A stretch of DNA of 64,000 nt from Pseudomonadota bacterium. GTDB lineage: Bacteria; Bdellovibrionota; Bdellovibrionia; Bdellovibrionales; JACTMU01. The notes under the pieces are model-generated. The model worked only from the letters and a program-made list of their open reading frames with translations. It did not search any database and was not told the origin of the DNA. Made by a program: the position numbers and the translations under genes. This document shows, piece by piece, positions 42,009-51,217 of the stretch. Location of the stretch: positions 29,851 to 93,850 of the forward strand of contig JACTMU010000015.1 of assembly GCA_014584465.1 (NCBI GenBank), read 5' to 3'. Within the stretch, counting starts at the first letter, position 1. Every line of letters begins with the position of its first letter.

Positions 42009-42770
42009 TTACTCTAACATCCAGTTCAAGTAATCTTGAGTTGCCTGTTGAATGGCTTGGCTCAGCAGCTTGGCCATCTGAATTCGATCTCGACGCGTCC
42101 GAAGAAGTGAGTCTTTCACCTCAAGAAAAAGACCTACGATGTTGGCCTTGCTCAAATGGCGATCGCTCACATCGTTTAGAAGACAATCTGTGTAACCTCG
42201 ATAGGGACGGTTTAGATGAGCCTGGTAGTCTTCTGCAAGATGTTTCCGCACCCGTTCTGCAAAATACTTCTCTTTTTCAACATCGGTCCGAAAAAGCAGA
42301 CCTATATCTGTGGATCGAAGTCTCCCCTTAAAGTAGGGTGTAAATGTGTGCACAGAAAGCACGACCGTCACTCTGGATGATTTACCCATTCGCGCCAAAC
42401 TCCCATCGATCTGCTTTCGATACAGTTTATACTGGCCAATCACCCAACTTTGCTCTTCGCGATCCAACTCACTAAAAATGATCGATGGCATTTTCTTTTT
42501 CTTCAAAGTTCGATTGGCATCAATCACCAATCGACTCAAACCAAAAAAGTGGAGAGAGCCCGAGAGATCTCTTTTCAGCTCCTTTGCCAGGTCAAATGCG
42601 TGAAGATCAAAAGAACGATGACTGTTAAAGAGCTTGCTCTCAAAAACGTGGCACCTTCGAACAAATGATGGCACGTCAGGTTTGGCATGTTCACAAGTTA
42701 AAAGAAATGAACTTTCACGCTTAGACTTCAAAAAAGATCCCTCGATGAAGGCAACTGCAAAGTTCAGCAT
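42009..42770 (-). CDS. N-formylglutamate-amidohydrolase-family protein
   Basis: 240-253 residues. Family blocks are FLLTCEHAKPDVPSFV, SFDLHAFDLAKELKRDL, LHFFGLSRLVIDANRTLKK, VTVVLSVHTFTPYFKG and DIGLLFRTD, with zinc ligands in CEHA and VHTF. Relatives cleave formyl-glutamate, but members also occur in peptide-ligase clusters as unassigned amidohydrolases. The TTG at 42731 with GAGG about eight bases upstream is a better start than the ATG at 42770, which lies 50 bases inside the preceding gene. Part of the RimK/GCS2 cluster. Confidence 0.85.
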   Translation of the reverse strand: MLNFAVAFIEGSFLKSKRESSFLLTCEHAKPDVPSFVRRCHVFESKLFNSHRSFDLHAFDLAKELKRDLSGSLHFFGLSRLVIDANRTLKKKKMPSIIFSELDREEQSWVIGQYKLYRKQIDGSLARMGKSSRVTVVLSVHTFTPYFKGRLRSTDIGLLFRTDVEKEKYFAERVRKHLAEDYQAHLNRPYRGYTDCLLNDVSDRHLSKANIVGLFLEVKDSLLRTRRDRIQMAKLLSQAIQQATQDYLNWMLE

Positions 42771-43929
42771 AGATCTCTCTTAGAGATGCCTTTTCTTCTT
42801 GAAACGCACGCAATATTCTTGTGGACAACGACCCCCGATAGAGAAGCTCCTCCATCACTTTGACCAACGTTTCAGGTCCCTTCAATCGCCCAAGAATCTC
42901 ATAAAATAGCTCTTGAGCCAAGAGAGGTCGATCGACACCGAAGATCTTTAGATAGTCCAAGTTCCCCAACAAAGTTCTCTCCCCATCTTGAATGGTCTGA
43001 TCTAAAATAAATCGAAGCTCAAGGGTTGAGAAAGAATTCATCTCCTCGATCTTCTCTGGCTCATTGATCACAAAGTGCTTGACACACTCAATCCAAAACC
43101 ATGCAATGGCGAGATCAACATGAGCGGACTCTTGAATGTCACAAAGACGAATCTCAACTGAATCACGACTGAACTTTGGAATCACCCCCCGAGAGTTCAG
43201 CCATTCGGCCCGAAGTATCTTGTGGGGGTCAAATTTCGAGATATCTTGTGCGATCGGGTTCAATATTCTGGATTGATAGATCGACCTCGTTGGGCAAACT
43301 TCAGGGATGCAATGGCCCATGATCGACGGAATCTTCTTCTGATTTTCTAAATAGAATTTCATCCTCGTGCTCAAACAGTCACTTGTTCTACCCTCGACCA
43401 CAGGAGAGCTTGCGGTCAATGCGGGCATCAAGGGAAGTAAAAATCGAATTGCACTATGAAGTTTATGAAACTCATCATCGTTTGCAAATCCTAAATTGAT
43501 ATGAGCACTCTGTAAATTGGACCACCCATGGCGATGGCAATCAAACAATTTGTGATAGGTATCGTAGACCTCGTGCCCCTCATGGGGCCAGAGCTGAGTC
43601 TCCACTTTGGGGTTCATCCAAGGGTGCATAGATCCCGGCATCAACATCGCATTAAAGGATCGAAGATGGGTGTTGATGTCAGAGATTTCCTTTTGAAAGG
43701 AAATTCCAAGACGATTCAACGACTCAACCGGCTTTGGGTTCTTAAGCTCAATCACATGAAGAGCCAACTCGTTGGACCAATCAATGTCACCGCGTGAAAC
43801 ATCGGAACGATAGAATCCTTGCAGTTCATTGAAGAGCTGATCCGAGATGGGCTTTACATTCAATGTGGATGCATCCACAATCATGTACTCAAGCTCAATC
43901 CCATATGCATGAAACATTGAAAGTTTCAC
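42721..43929 (-). CDS. GCS2-family carboxylate-amine ligase
   Basis: 402 residues. It begins MFHAYGIELEYMIVD, the glutamine-synthetase-like first strand with the metal-binding EXE, then SNELALHVIELKNPKP, QSAHINLGFANDDEFH, LTASSPVVEGRTSDCLSTRM and FSRDSVEIRLCDIQESAHVDLA. This is the YbdK/glutamate-cysteine-ligase 2 fold, which joins an amine to a carboxylate using ATP. It overlaps the RimK-type gene by one base. It probably makes an amide bond in the same product as the ATP-grasp enzyme. Confidence 0.88.
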   Translation of the reverse strand: MKLSMFHAYGIELEYMIVDASTLNVKPISDQLFNELQGFYRSDVSRGDIDWSNELALHVIELKNPKPVESLNRLGISFQKEISDINTHLRSFNAMLMPGSMHPWMNPKVETQLWPHEGHEVYDTYHKLFDCHRHGWSNLQSAHINLGFANDDEFHKLHSAIRFLLPLMPALTASSPVVEGRTSDCLSTRMKFYLENQKKIPSIMGHCIPEVCPTRSIYQSRILNPIAQDISKFDPHKILRAEWLNSRGVIPKFSRDSVEIRLCDIQESAHVDLAIAWFWIECVKHFVINEPEKIEEMNSFSTLELRFILDQTIQDGERTLLGNLDYLKIFGVDRPLLAQELFYEILGRLKGPETLVKVMEELLYRGSLSTRILRAFQEEKASLREIYAELCSCLHRGIFFEV

Positions 43930-45377
43930 TATCGCATCTCTATTCGACGAAGAAACGAAGACATGATCCTCAAATAGAGTGAGTCTCCTGCGACTTGATC
44001 CTCAACACCCGCATCAATGTTGGGATTATCATTGATTTCGATGATGCAGTAGTTCCCATCGACTTCCTTGATGTCCACACCGTAGAGTCCTGTTCCAATC
44101 GATTCACACGCCTTTTTTGCCAACCGAATCAGACTATCTGGAACTTCTGGTATGGCAAAACATTCAACCTCTCCATAGGTCTCACGCTTAGAGCGCTTAT
44201 TGATCACCTGCCAATGATCTTTAGCCATATAATACTTGCAGACAAAGAGAGGCTGTCCATCTATGAGTCCGATTCTCCAATCATAATCTGATCTCAAAAA
44301 CTCCTGCAAAATCACAAGATCCGAGGATTTATAGAACTCGCTAAGAACTTTCTTCAAATCTTCGGCGTTATGAATGAGTTCAACTCCTGCCGAAAAGGAG
44401 CTATCTGGTTTTTTGATCACAATGGGAAAGCTGAGTTTTAAATGATCTGAATGAACTGATCGGATCAAAATCTCCGTTTTAGGTATAGGAACCTTCTTTC
44501 GAATCAAAAGATCATTCAAATAGACCTTATTGCAACATCGAATGATGGAAAGGGGGTCGTCGATGACCACGAGTCCTTCACTCTGGGCTCGTTGGGCAAA
44601 CCGATAGGTATGATCATTCACACTTGTAGTTTCACGAATAAAAAGTGCGTCAAATCGGGAAAGCAGAGTGATCTCTTTGGGTTCAATGATCTCACAATGG
44701 ATTCTGAGCTGCGCCCCCGCCTGAATAAACTTCTTGATTGCTTTCGCATTTGATGGCGGAGATTGAGCTTTCGGATTAACTAAAATAGCCAAATCATACT
44801 TCATCGACTTGCGGTGTGATTTTGCCTTTTCATAGTCACCACGAAAGTAGCGGTTCATACTTGAAATCAAGAAGTCTAAATGTTTGGGTGGAACTTCATT
44901 GAGAGAAATAGGTGAGATCTCACTTAAAATCCACTCTTTGTTTCTTTTGACAAAAGAGGCCCTAAGCAAGGGAGCAGGGATCAAACCAAACAAGTACCGA
45001 GAGATCGAAGAGTACTTGTCCGCCAGGTTTTTACCAAAATAGATACTCAACTCAAAATGGTCACCCTTAAGCGACTTGAGTTCATGCTGAATGAGCTGAT
45101 TGAGACGATCGTCAACGCCTCTTCGAATGACGTTGGATCCAAAATCCATAATGGCACTTACACTTGGGATAGGCCGATGTCCTCTGGCCTCTGCGATCAA
45201 TGATACATAGTATCCTCTCTTGCAATAGCTGTAGTCTCGACAAAGATTAAACACCTTAGCTCTTCGATATTCTGCATATTTAGGAGATAGGTACTCGTTG
45301 ACATCCACGACCAAAAAATTGGCCTGCTCCAACAATTGAAGATCGTTCTTGTTGCTGACCACAACGAGATTAAACAT
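43929..45377 (-). CDS. RimK-type ATP-grasp ligase with N-terminal RLAN domain
   Basis: 482 residues. The N-terminal RLAN-type domain (residues 1-190) includes VDVNEYLSPKYAEYRRAKVFNLCRDYSYCKRGYYVSLIAEARGH. ATP-grasp follows: VNDHTYRFAQRAQSEGLVVIDDP, LSFPIVIKKPDSSFSAGVEL (nucleotide-binding lysine), LVILQEFLRSDYDWRIGLIDG and the metal-binding end GVDIKEVDGNYCIIEINDNPNID. RimK-type enzymes ligate amino acids, often glutamate, to peptide or protein ends. RLAN members usually sit in a cluster with GCS2 and a peptidase, as here. Confidence 0.9.
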   Translation of the reverse strand: MFNLVVVSNKNDLQLLEQANFLVVDVNEYLSPKYAEYRRAKVFNLCRDYSYCKRGYYVSLIAEARGHRPIPSVSAIMDFGSNVIRRGVDDRLNQLIQHELKSLKGDHFELSIYFGKNLADKYSSISRYLFGLIPAPLLRASFVKRNKEWILSEISPISLNEVPPKHLDFLISSMNRYFRGDYEKAKSHRKSMKYDLAILVNPKAQSPPSNAKAIKKFIQAGAQLRIHCEIIEPKEITLLSRFDALFIRETTSVNDHTYRFAQRAQSEGLVVIDDPLSIIRCCNKVYLNDLLIRKKVPIPKTEILIRSVHSDHLKLSFPIVIKKPDSSFSAGVELIHNAEDLKKVLSEFYKSSDLVILQEFLRSDYDWRIGLIDGQPLFVCKYYMAKDHWQVINKRSKRETYGEVECFAIPEVPDSLIRLAKKACESIGTGLYGVDIKEVDGNYCIIEINDNPNIDAGVEDQVAGDSLYLRIMSSFLRRIEMR

Positions 45378-45382
45378 GGCCT

Positions 45383-46084
45383 TTATTTCTCAATTGCGAT
45401 GATGTTTGCGTCATAAGTTATCACTCCAAGAAGTATGGAATTGATGAATCTAAAGACATCGGACTTGTAGTATCTCTGATAAATCATGGGCGAGTGCTCC
45501 ATCGGATCGCACACCTGAACGTAAGACAACTTCTGGTCGATTCCTGCCAACACCACAAAGTGTCCCTGGGGATCTCCGTTGATGTCATCAAAATCTAAGG
45601 CTGGACCAAACTCCCGAGGCATCTGATGAAGATAGGTGGCACTCAAACCACAGATGACAGGTCCATGTCGATTGAGTGTACTCCAAAGAAACTGCGGTGT
45701 GAGCTCTTGAAATCCAATCTCTCCTCCCTCTTCAAGAAACTCAATATACGCAAGTGTCGACTGACGTATCTTTTCACTTTTCTTGCTCAAGCTTTGAGCC
45801 ACAAGTTTTCCCTTAAGCTCCTCAGAGGAGAGAGACGACCATGTCGGATCAAAGATCTTCAAATTGTAAGTATAGATGGTTGATTTTAGGCCATGCCTAA
45901 GAGCACAAAGACCCAGGTAAACCCCGAGAGTGCCTCCCTCTTCAAGGCTTGGCGTCTCCTCAATCAGCTGATTTAATGGGACATCTCGATTGTGATATTC
46001 AAAAAGGCCATGCAAGCAGGTTGGCCCACAGGTGGTCTCTGTGGGCTGAGGCTGAATATCAAGTTCAAAGAATAGGTCCTTCAT
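45383..46084 (-). CDS. C39-like cysteine peptidase family protein
   Basis: 233 residues. The N-terminal block PQPTETTCGPTCLHGLFEYHN contains the TxCGPxxL nucleophile motif. The histidine-aspartate end is GDPQGHFVVLAGIDQKLSYVQVCDP. There is no signal peptide and no ABC transporter fusion, so it is cytoplasmic, unlike bacteriocin exporters. It probably trims or processes the substrate or product of the ligases. The ATG overlaps the upstream stop (TGATG), and RimK starts five bases after its own stop. Confidence 0.85.
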   Translation of the reverse strand: MKDLFFELDIQPQPTETTCGPTCLHGLFEYHNRDVPLNQLIEETPSLEEGGTLGVYLGLCALRHGLKSTIYTYNLKIFDPTWSSLSSEELKGKLVAQSLSKKSEKIRQSTLAYIEFLEEGGEIGFQELTPQFLWSTLNRHGPVICGLSATYLHQMPREFGPALDFDDINGDPQGHFVVLAGIDQKLSYVQVCDPMEHSPMIYQRYYKSDVFRFINSILLGVITYDANIIAIEK

Positions 46085-46698
46085 CAAAGACTCGCGCTCT
46101 GTTTAGCACCAAAAATAAGATCTCCGTTTTGCGATTGCGTCACCTCGATCTCTAGATCTGAGAGTCTCTTATAAATCTGACGAATGTCAATAAGGGGCCA
46201 CCACTCATAAAGAAAGATATTGAAGGGCTTCCACATGGAGACCCAGCCGATCACAATCATCATCTCTTTAAAGAAAAGACTCCAAAACTCATCAAAGTAG
46301 GGTGAATAGGTCGCCGAAATCCATATACTCCCGGTCAGAAACATAACGCCAATCGCTAAGGACTTGATTCCTATGCCAAAAACCGATCGGATCTTCTTGG
46401 ACATGAGATCATATTCGTAGTGAAAGAAGGTGTGCACCGCAAGCCGGACCATGTCGACTTGAGCACTTGGCAAGGGTTCATTCACATAGATCCGCAACTT
46501 ACCCAAGCGTTTTTCCGTAATCTCTAGGGCCGACGTCATAATATATTCTACTGCATCATCATCTAGATCCCGCTCTCGAAACGGAGCGGGATCACGTTCA
46601 TCAAAGAGCTGATGGATGGTCTTGATCTTGATTTCAATGATGGCGCGCCCATCCTCGATGGGATACCTTAATCTTTTAAGTGACTTACCTAGAAACAC
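46084..46698 (-). CDS. Membrane protein of the RimK cluster
   Basis: 204 residues. A cytoplasmic N-terminal domain of about 95 residues (ERDLDDDAVEYIMTSALEITEKRLGKLRIYVNE) is followed by two transmembrane helices (GIGIKSLAIGVMFLTGSIWI and LFFKEMMIVIGWVSMWKPFNIFLY) and a short C-terminal domain (LIDIRQIYKRLSDLEIEV). The start is GTG with only a weak ribosome site. Family not recognised. Tight coupling to the C39-like gene suggests a membrane-anchored partner. Confidence 0.7.
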   Translation of the reverse strand: MFLGKSLKRLRYPIEDGRAIIEIKIKTIHQLFDERDPAPFRERDLDDDAVEYIMTSALEITEKRLGKLRIYVNEPLPSAQVDMVRLAVHTFFHYEYDLMSKKIRSVFGIGIKSLAIGVMFLTGSIWISATYSPYFDEFWSLFFKEMMIVIGWVSMWKPFNIFLYEWWPLIDIRQIYKRLSDLEIEVTQSQNGDLIFGAKQSASL

Positions 46699-46720
46699 AT
46701 TTTTTCCAGCATCGCACCCA

Positions 46721-47932
46721 CTAGGCTGTCTTTCGAGGAACTACGTACTTCATCATCTCTGCATATCCTCGAATTGGGCCCTTGGTCTCAAGCAGGGCTT
46801 GGATCAACCGATCCTGATTTTGTGGATGTCCCTTTAGATCCATCAACATCCCAACCAACTGTGTTGTGGTCATAACGCAAATATCGGTCGCCTCAGCATA
46901 GCTGATCAGCTGATCCGAAAATGGGGCTTGATTACGATCAAATAGGTCCATCTCTTTTTGGCAATTTAATACTAAAATCCCTTTCGGAAGTTGGTTCACA
47001 TAGCTTTCATAATGGGACTTCCATACCTCCACCTGCCGGGCATCCTTGTCCGTTGCGGTCCCCGTAAGTGCTTTGGTAAAGACAATTGCAACTTTCTTAC
47101 CATATTGGAGCACTCCATAGGAGTTCAGATCGGGCCCATCGCTCACAGTGAAACCGATCTCTCCAAAAATCGAACGCACCAATCCATCCAGGGATCTTCC
47201 CTCTTCAGAAAAGAGGTGCAAGTACTTTCCGAATGATTGGATCGTGTCTTCTACGGCTGGAATCTCATTTTGAATTCTCAAAAGGTCTTTCTGAAGAGCA
47301 TCTCTTAAACGTACAGCTTTCAGCTCCTCCAAGAACTGATACTTAGAAGCCCAACCAGGGAGAGAACCCAGTTGATGATGAATCTTCTTCTTCTGAGCCC
47401 CCAGAAAGTTATCAATGCGTGGGATTAAGAGCATCGCACTCTCAGACTTATCAGAATCAAATGGGAGCACAAACACAAATCCATTGCGGTACTGTATCCA
47501 CAAAGAGACATTCTTTTGATTTCCTGGCGTGTAGGCAACGGGTGTAAAGGTGCCTTTCGTGACGTTCAGAACCACAGAGTACTTGGGTTTCTCTTTCAAA
47601 TAAGGATTTAGAATCTTCGCCAAAGGCCCCTCTACGATTTCAAGGGCAAAACCTGTCAGTTTCTGAGTGAATATGGGAAAATCGGGAGGCAAGGCATAAC
47701 GAAATTCGCTTCCCTTCTCAAGAAATAGGATTAGGTTGCCCCCACGATCAAAATATTGAGCGAAATCCACCTGTCTGGACGACCATTCCCAAAGATTGTC
47801 TTTGCCCGTGGGTTTCCACACCAGCAATTTGAAGTCTGCCATGGGTGCCTCAGACTGCAATATGAAATTCTCAAAGGTGCCAACCTGTCCGAGGCCGATG
47901 GTTCCAACCTTATTTTTTGTTTCACCCTTCAT
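46721..47932 (-). CDS. Hypothetical protein with degenerate PD-(D/E)xK-like C-terminal domain
   Basis: 403 residues, or 373 if the ATG at 47842 is used; that ATG has GAGG five bases upstream and begins a clean beta-strand (MADFKLLVWKP). Residues 250-385 resemble the module LLxxxGxxLExxVxxALxxLGF...EVKG...RQLExW...KGILVxN: here HLFSEEGRSLDGLVRSIFGEIGFTV, AIVFTKALTG, RQVEVWKSHY, KGILVLNCQ, YAEATDICVMTTTQLVGML. The glutamate of ExK is phenylalanine here, so nuclease activity is unlikely. It lies 22 bases upstream of the membrane-protein gene and may belong to the RimK operon. Confidence 0.6.
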   Translation of the reverse strand: MKGETKNKVGTIGLGQVGTFENFILQSEAPMADFKLLVWKPTGKDNLWEWSSRQVDFAQYFDRGGNLILFLEKGSEFRYALPPDFPIFTQKLTGFALEIVEGPLAKILNPYLKEKPKYSVVLNVTKGTFTPVAYTPGNQKNVSLWIQYRNGFVFVLPFDSDKSESAMLLIPRIDNFLGAQKKKIHHQLGSLPGWASKYQFLEELKAVRLRDALQKDLLRIQNEIPAVEDTIQSFGKYLHLFSEEGRSLDGLVRSIFGEIGFTVSDGPDLNSYGVLQYGKKVAIVFTKALTGTATDKDARQVEVWKSHYESYVNQLPKGILVLNCQKEMDLFDRNQAPFSDQLISYAEATDICVMTTTQLVGMLMDLKGHPQNQDRLIQALLETKGPIRGYAEMMKYVVPRKTA

Positions 47933-48052
47933 AATTTTACACCACTTGAATCAAGGTCTTTCTACTGACTTCAATTTTATGAAACCTACGCCCTCCTATC
48001 AACACCATTTGGAGCTCCTTTCGAGATCCATCTTCAATTCTGAACCTATGTC

Positions 48053-48066
48053 GTGCCTGGCGCGAT
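48053..48066. repeat. Isolated type A terminus
   Basis: GTGCCTGGCGCGAT is identical to the copy at 30027 and matches the type A end. It is followed by unrelated sequence. It lies in the 316-base gap 47933-48248, which also holds a type C element and a family D fragment but no gene. Confidence 0.45.
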
Positions 48067-48140
48067 GTCGGATCCATGGACCTCGCTGAAAGTACAAACC
48101 GTTTCGAATATTTTACGAAACTCATTGCATGGTATTTTTT

Positions 48141-48206
48141 GCCAGACTGAACAAAGACGAAGGACTAGCCAAAAGCCAATTCGAGGAGATCTTTGTTCCC
48201 TCTGGC
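48141..48206. repeat. Type C palindromic element
   Basis: Arms GCCAGACTGAACAAAGA and TCTTTGTTCCCTCTGGC pair except for three central bases. The centre GACGAAGGACTAGCCAAAAG plus CCAATTCGAGGAG matches the core of types A and B (GACGAAGGGCTAGCCAGAGG, CTCGAGGAGG) at most positions. This shows that type C shares their core. Confidence 0.8.
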
Positions 48207-48220
48207 TGGAAAGATCAATT

Positions 48221-48246
48221 GCCCAGATCTGAAATTAGAACTGGGC
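48221..48246. repeat. Family D fragment forming a hairpin after the permease gene
   Basis: GCCCAG and CTGGGC pair, with a further TCT/AGA stem, around GAAATT. The inner CAGATCTGAAATTAGAA matches the family D arm at 2491. It lies two bases beyond the stop of the APC permease gene on the minus strand and may act as a 3' hairpin. No T-tract follows. Confidence 0.5.
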
Positions 48247-48248
48247 AT

Positions 48249-50474
48249 TCAATCTTGTTTGGATGGTCGAAAGAGAGCCAGAAATTGTTTTGATAAGATG
48301 TTTCCAAAACTGCGCACATGTTGTGGCATCTGAATGGCAATGACTGAACAGGCTGCCTTTTCAATCAGACGATCTGAATCTGAACCAAAAATCCTCCGAA
48401 ATCGACTCTCTTTTTGACTGATCCCGAATATAAAAAGGTCATACTCCACAGATTCAGAGATCATCGCATCAACCTGGCTGGTGCTTTTCAAAATCTTAAG
48501 TTCCCACTTTGATTGGCATCCCGTAACTAAGTATTCAAGAATTCGCCTTTCATGATCAACGACCTCATCCATAGCATCCTCGTCCAGACATCTGACAAAG
48601 ACGAGCTCTGCTTCATGGACTTGCGCCAAATGGTCCGCGGTATGGATCACAAGGCCATCGACACCCTCGGACTGAATCAAAACAAGGATCTTTCGGATGT
48701 ATCGCACACCCGCATCTCTGAACGTCGCTAAATTGCAAGAAAGATGATCCCTGAGCCATCCCATTGGATTATGAATTGTAAACGCTCCTGAGGTTTTACC
48801 TCGCCATTCTGTGACAAGCCATCGGCAATGGAGTCTCTTGCTCACATCAAAAATGGTCCTGTAGATGTCGTGAGATACAATCGCATCAAATGAAATCTCC
48901 AAATTCCGCTTCTTAGCCATTACCTGGATCCTCCGGCGCAAAGCTCGAACAAGAGGAGAATCTCCTTCAATTCCAGTTAGAACTGTTTGTTCAGGAACCT
49001 CTTTGAGATGAATGACCTCGAGCTCCCGATCATTTGCCAATCCCGATCCCATTTCAATCACCATTTCAGGAGATCTTTCATTGCCAAATAGAGAAATCAC
49101 AACACTGGCCGTGCGAGAAAAATCGATGGTGGCTCTCTGGTCAAAATCCTCGTAGGTCTCCTCAACAAAGTCTCTTCTTCTTCCACGAATCCCAATCACA
49201 CCTCTTCTTCCTGTCTGTTTTCTTCCATAGAAGAAAAAAAGAAGTGTCCCAGGTATGATAATGGCAAGCATCGCACTGAAAACAATGCCTCCCATGTAGA
49301 AGAGAAGTGTAAGACAACTCACCATTCCAAAGATCTGCATCCAGGGATAAAACGGTGACTTAAATCCTGGTTTGTACCACTGAACTCTTGTTTCACGAAG
49401 GATGATGACGGCCACATTCTCAACTGCATAGAGGACCAACATAAATGCACTTGCAAGCTTGGCTATCTTTTCAACGTTCAAAAACGAAATCACTGCTGCA
49501 ATGAATACTCCACTAAGAAGAATGCTCCAAATTGGAGTCAAAAAACGAGGATGAACGAAACTAAGAAGTGGAGGCAAAAGCAAATCCCGACTCATCGCAA
49601 AAGGAAATCGCGATGCGGCCAGGATCCCCGCATTCGCCATTGAAGTCATTGCCACCACTCCCAAGACCGCAGCACCCATAGCCCACATTGGACCGGCGAC
49701 CTTCTCTGACAATGTATATATGGGTCTCAAATCACCATAAAGCTCCGAAGATGGAAGGTGGCTTGACAATGAGAATGTGACCCCACAATAGACTATCGTC
49801 ACAATGAAAAGGGATAAGAGAATTCCTCTAGGCAAATTCTTCTCTGGATTTTTCGCCTCTTCCGCGATGGCTGCAATCTTCGTAACGCCTGCAAACGAAA
49901 CAAAAACAAGGGCAGTTGCACTGAAAAGCCCATCAAGTCCTTCAGTCAAAAAGGGGGTAAGATGACTCTGTTCCATCGAAAAGAGAGAGACTGTAGCAAG
50001 AGCCAAGAGTCCCCCTAGAGTGACCGTCACAATGAATACGAGAGTCCCTCCCACCTTCATCACTCCCAGAAGATTGAGAATCAATACAGCTGCAAGAAGT
50101 GCCAGTGCGGTCAACTCAACTGGCACTGTGGTAAAGATGGCGAGATAGGCGCCAAACCCCACCAGGGCAAAAGAGCTCTTCAACAAAAGAGAGAGGCAGA
50201 GGCCCAAGCCTGCAATTGTTCCCACCAAGGGTCCAAAAGTTCGTTCTAGATAGACATAGGTGCCGCCCGAAGTAGGCATTGCCGTTGAAAGCTCAGATTT
50301 AGAAAAGGCTGCAGGCAAAACACAAATCGCTGCCAGAAGATAGGCCAACCAAGCCGATGGACCCGTCTGGTGAATGACAATGCCAGGCAATACAAATATG
50401 CCACTACCGAGCATAGCGCTAATACTAATGGCAATGAGTGAACCGAGGCCCAACTGTCTAGGAAGTATTTGCAT
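48249..50474 (-). CDS. APC-superfamily amino-acid permease with C-terminal USP-like domains
   Basis: 741 residues. Residues 1-420 hold about 12 transmembrane helices, starting with the APC motif LGSLIAISISAMLGSGIFVLPG and including VFVSFAGVTKIAAIAEEAKNPEKNLPRGI. Residues 450-720 form two universal-stress-protein-like halves (FSRTASVVISLFGNERSPEMVIEMG; IRKILVLIQSEGVDGLVIHTADHLAQVH; ending VEYDLFIFGISQKESRFRRIFGSDSDRLIEKAACSVIAIQ). This fusion is common in transporters whose activity is gated by nucleotide binding. The substrate is unknown. Confidence 0.88.
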   Translation of the reverse strand: MQILPRQLGLGSLIAISISAMLGSGIFVLPGIVIHQTGPSAWLAYLLAAICVLPAAFSKSELSTAMPTSGGTYVYLERTFGPLVGTIAGLGLCLSLLLKSSFALVGFGAYLAIFTTVPVELTALALLAAVLILNLLGVMKVGGTLVFIVTVTLGGLLALATVSLFSMEQSHLTPFLTEGLDGLFSATALVFVSFAGVTKIAAIAEEAKNPEKNLPRGILLSLFIVTIVYCGVTFSLSSHLPSSELYGDLRPIYTLSEKVAGPMWAMGAAVLGVVAMTSMANAGILAASRFPFAMSRDLLLPPLLSFVHPRFLTPIWSILLSGVFIAAVISFLNVEKIAKLASAFMLVLYAVENVAVIILRETRVQWYKPGFKSPFYPWMQIFGMVSCLTLLFYMGGIVFSAMLAIIIPGTLLFFFYGRKQTGRRGVIGIRGRRRDFVEETYEDFDQRATIDFSRTASVVISLFGNERSPEMVIEMGSGLANDRELEVIHLKEVPEQTVLTGIEGDSPLVRALRRRIQVMAKKRNLEISFDAIVSHDIYRTIFDVSKRLHCRWLVTEWRGKTSGAFTIHNPMGWLRDHLSCNLATFRDAGVRYIRKILVLIQSEGVDGLVIHTADHLAQVHEAELVFVRCLDEDAMDEVVDHERRILEYLVTGCQSKWELKILKSTSQVDAMISESVEYDLFIFGISQKESRFRRIFGSDSDRLIEKAACSVIAIQMPQHVRSFGNILSKQFLALFRPSKQD

Positions 50475-50485
50475 GATCTACAACT

Positions 50486-51217
50486 TTAAAGACTATCCAT
50501 CCCAGGTAGATTTGACAAGTCAGGAACCACCACAATCTCGATTCTTCGATTTGCTGCCCGGCCCTTCGGCTCCTCATTGGACGAAATTGGCTTGTATTCC
50601 CCAAAACTTGCTGCACTGATCTGTGCAGGCGGTAGCCCAGAATTCACCATCTCAAACACGACATTCAACGCTCTTGCCGAAGCCAAATCCCAATTGGACC
50701 TAAATCGCTCTGTATGTATTGGCACATTGTCGGTATGACCTTCAACTTGAAATTTCCTATTTGCGATCTCTTTGAGCTGTTCGGCAACCTCTCGAATGTT
50801 CTGTCGCCCAACTTCAGAGAGTTGCGACGACCCCGAGGAAAAGAGAACATCACTTGAGAGTTCGACAACCATCCTTCCCTCAACGATTTTAACTCGGAGC
50901 CTACCGGCATCAATCGCAGATCTAAATCTCGCCACCAGATCCCTGTACTCGACGATCCTCTTCTCGGCCTCTTGTTTGCTCCGCTCAATCTCCGAAAGAG
51001 CCTCCTTCGTCTCACTCAACGAAGCGTCAACGACTCCCAAACGACTCTCCAACTGCGAAACAAGAACCGTCTTCTCATGCAACTGGACCTCAAGGTCCCT
51101 TCTCTTTTCCTGTTCACTATGAAACTCACTCTCAAGCTGGGAGTACTTTGAGGAGGTGACACAACCAGAAATTGCGCCCCCACTGAGAACGAGAACGATC
51201 AAAAATTGAATCATCAC
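50486..51217 (-). CDS. OmpA-family lipoprotein with coiled coil
   Basis: 242-243 residues. The lipobox is GGAISGC, followed by a coiled coil (residues 25-100) and an OmpA/MotB domain: VELSSDVLFSSGSSQLSEVG, KFQVEGHTDNVPIHTERFRSNWDLASARAL, ISAASFGEYKPISSNEEPKGRAANRRIEIVV. The peptidoglycan-binding aspartate and arginine are present. It overlaps the stop of the nuclease-family gene; the ATG at 51214 is the likely start. Confidence 0.87.
   Translation of the reverse strand: MMIQFLIVLVLSGGAISGCVTSSKYSQLESEFHSEQEKRRDLEVQLHEKTVLVSQLESRLGVVDASLSETKEALSEIERSKQEAEKRIVEYRDLVARFRSAIDAGRLRVKIVEGRMVVELSSDVLFSSGSSQLSEVGRQNIREVAEQLKEIANRKFQVEGHTDNVPIHTERFRSNWDLASARALNVVFEMVNSGLPPAQISAASFGEYKPISSNEEPKGRAANRRIEIVVVPDLSNLPGMDSL

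Noticed and set aside
45383..46084. Bacteriocin-type C39 exporter peptidase
   Set aside because: There is no fused or adjacent ABC transporter and no double-glycine leader peptide; only the C39-like fold is supported.
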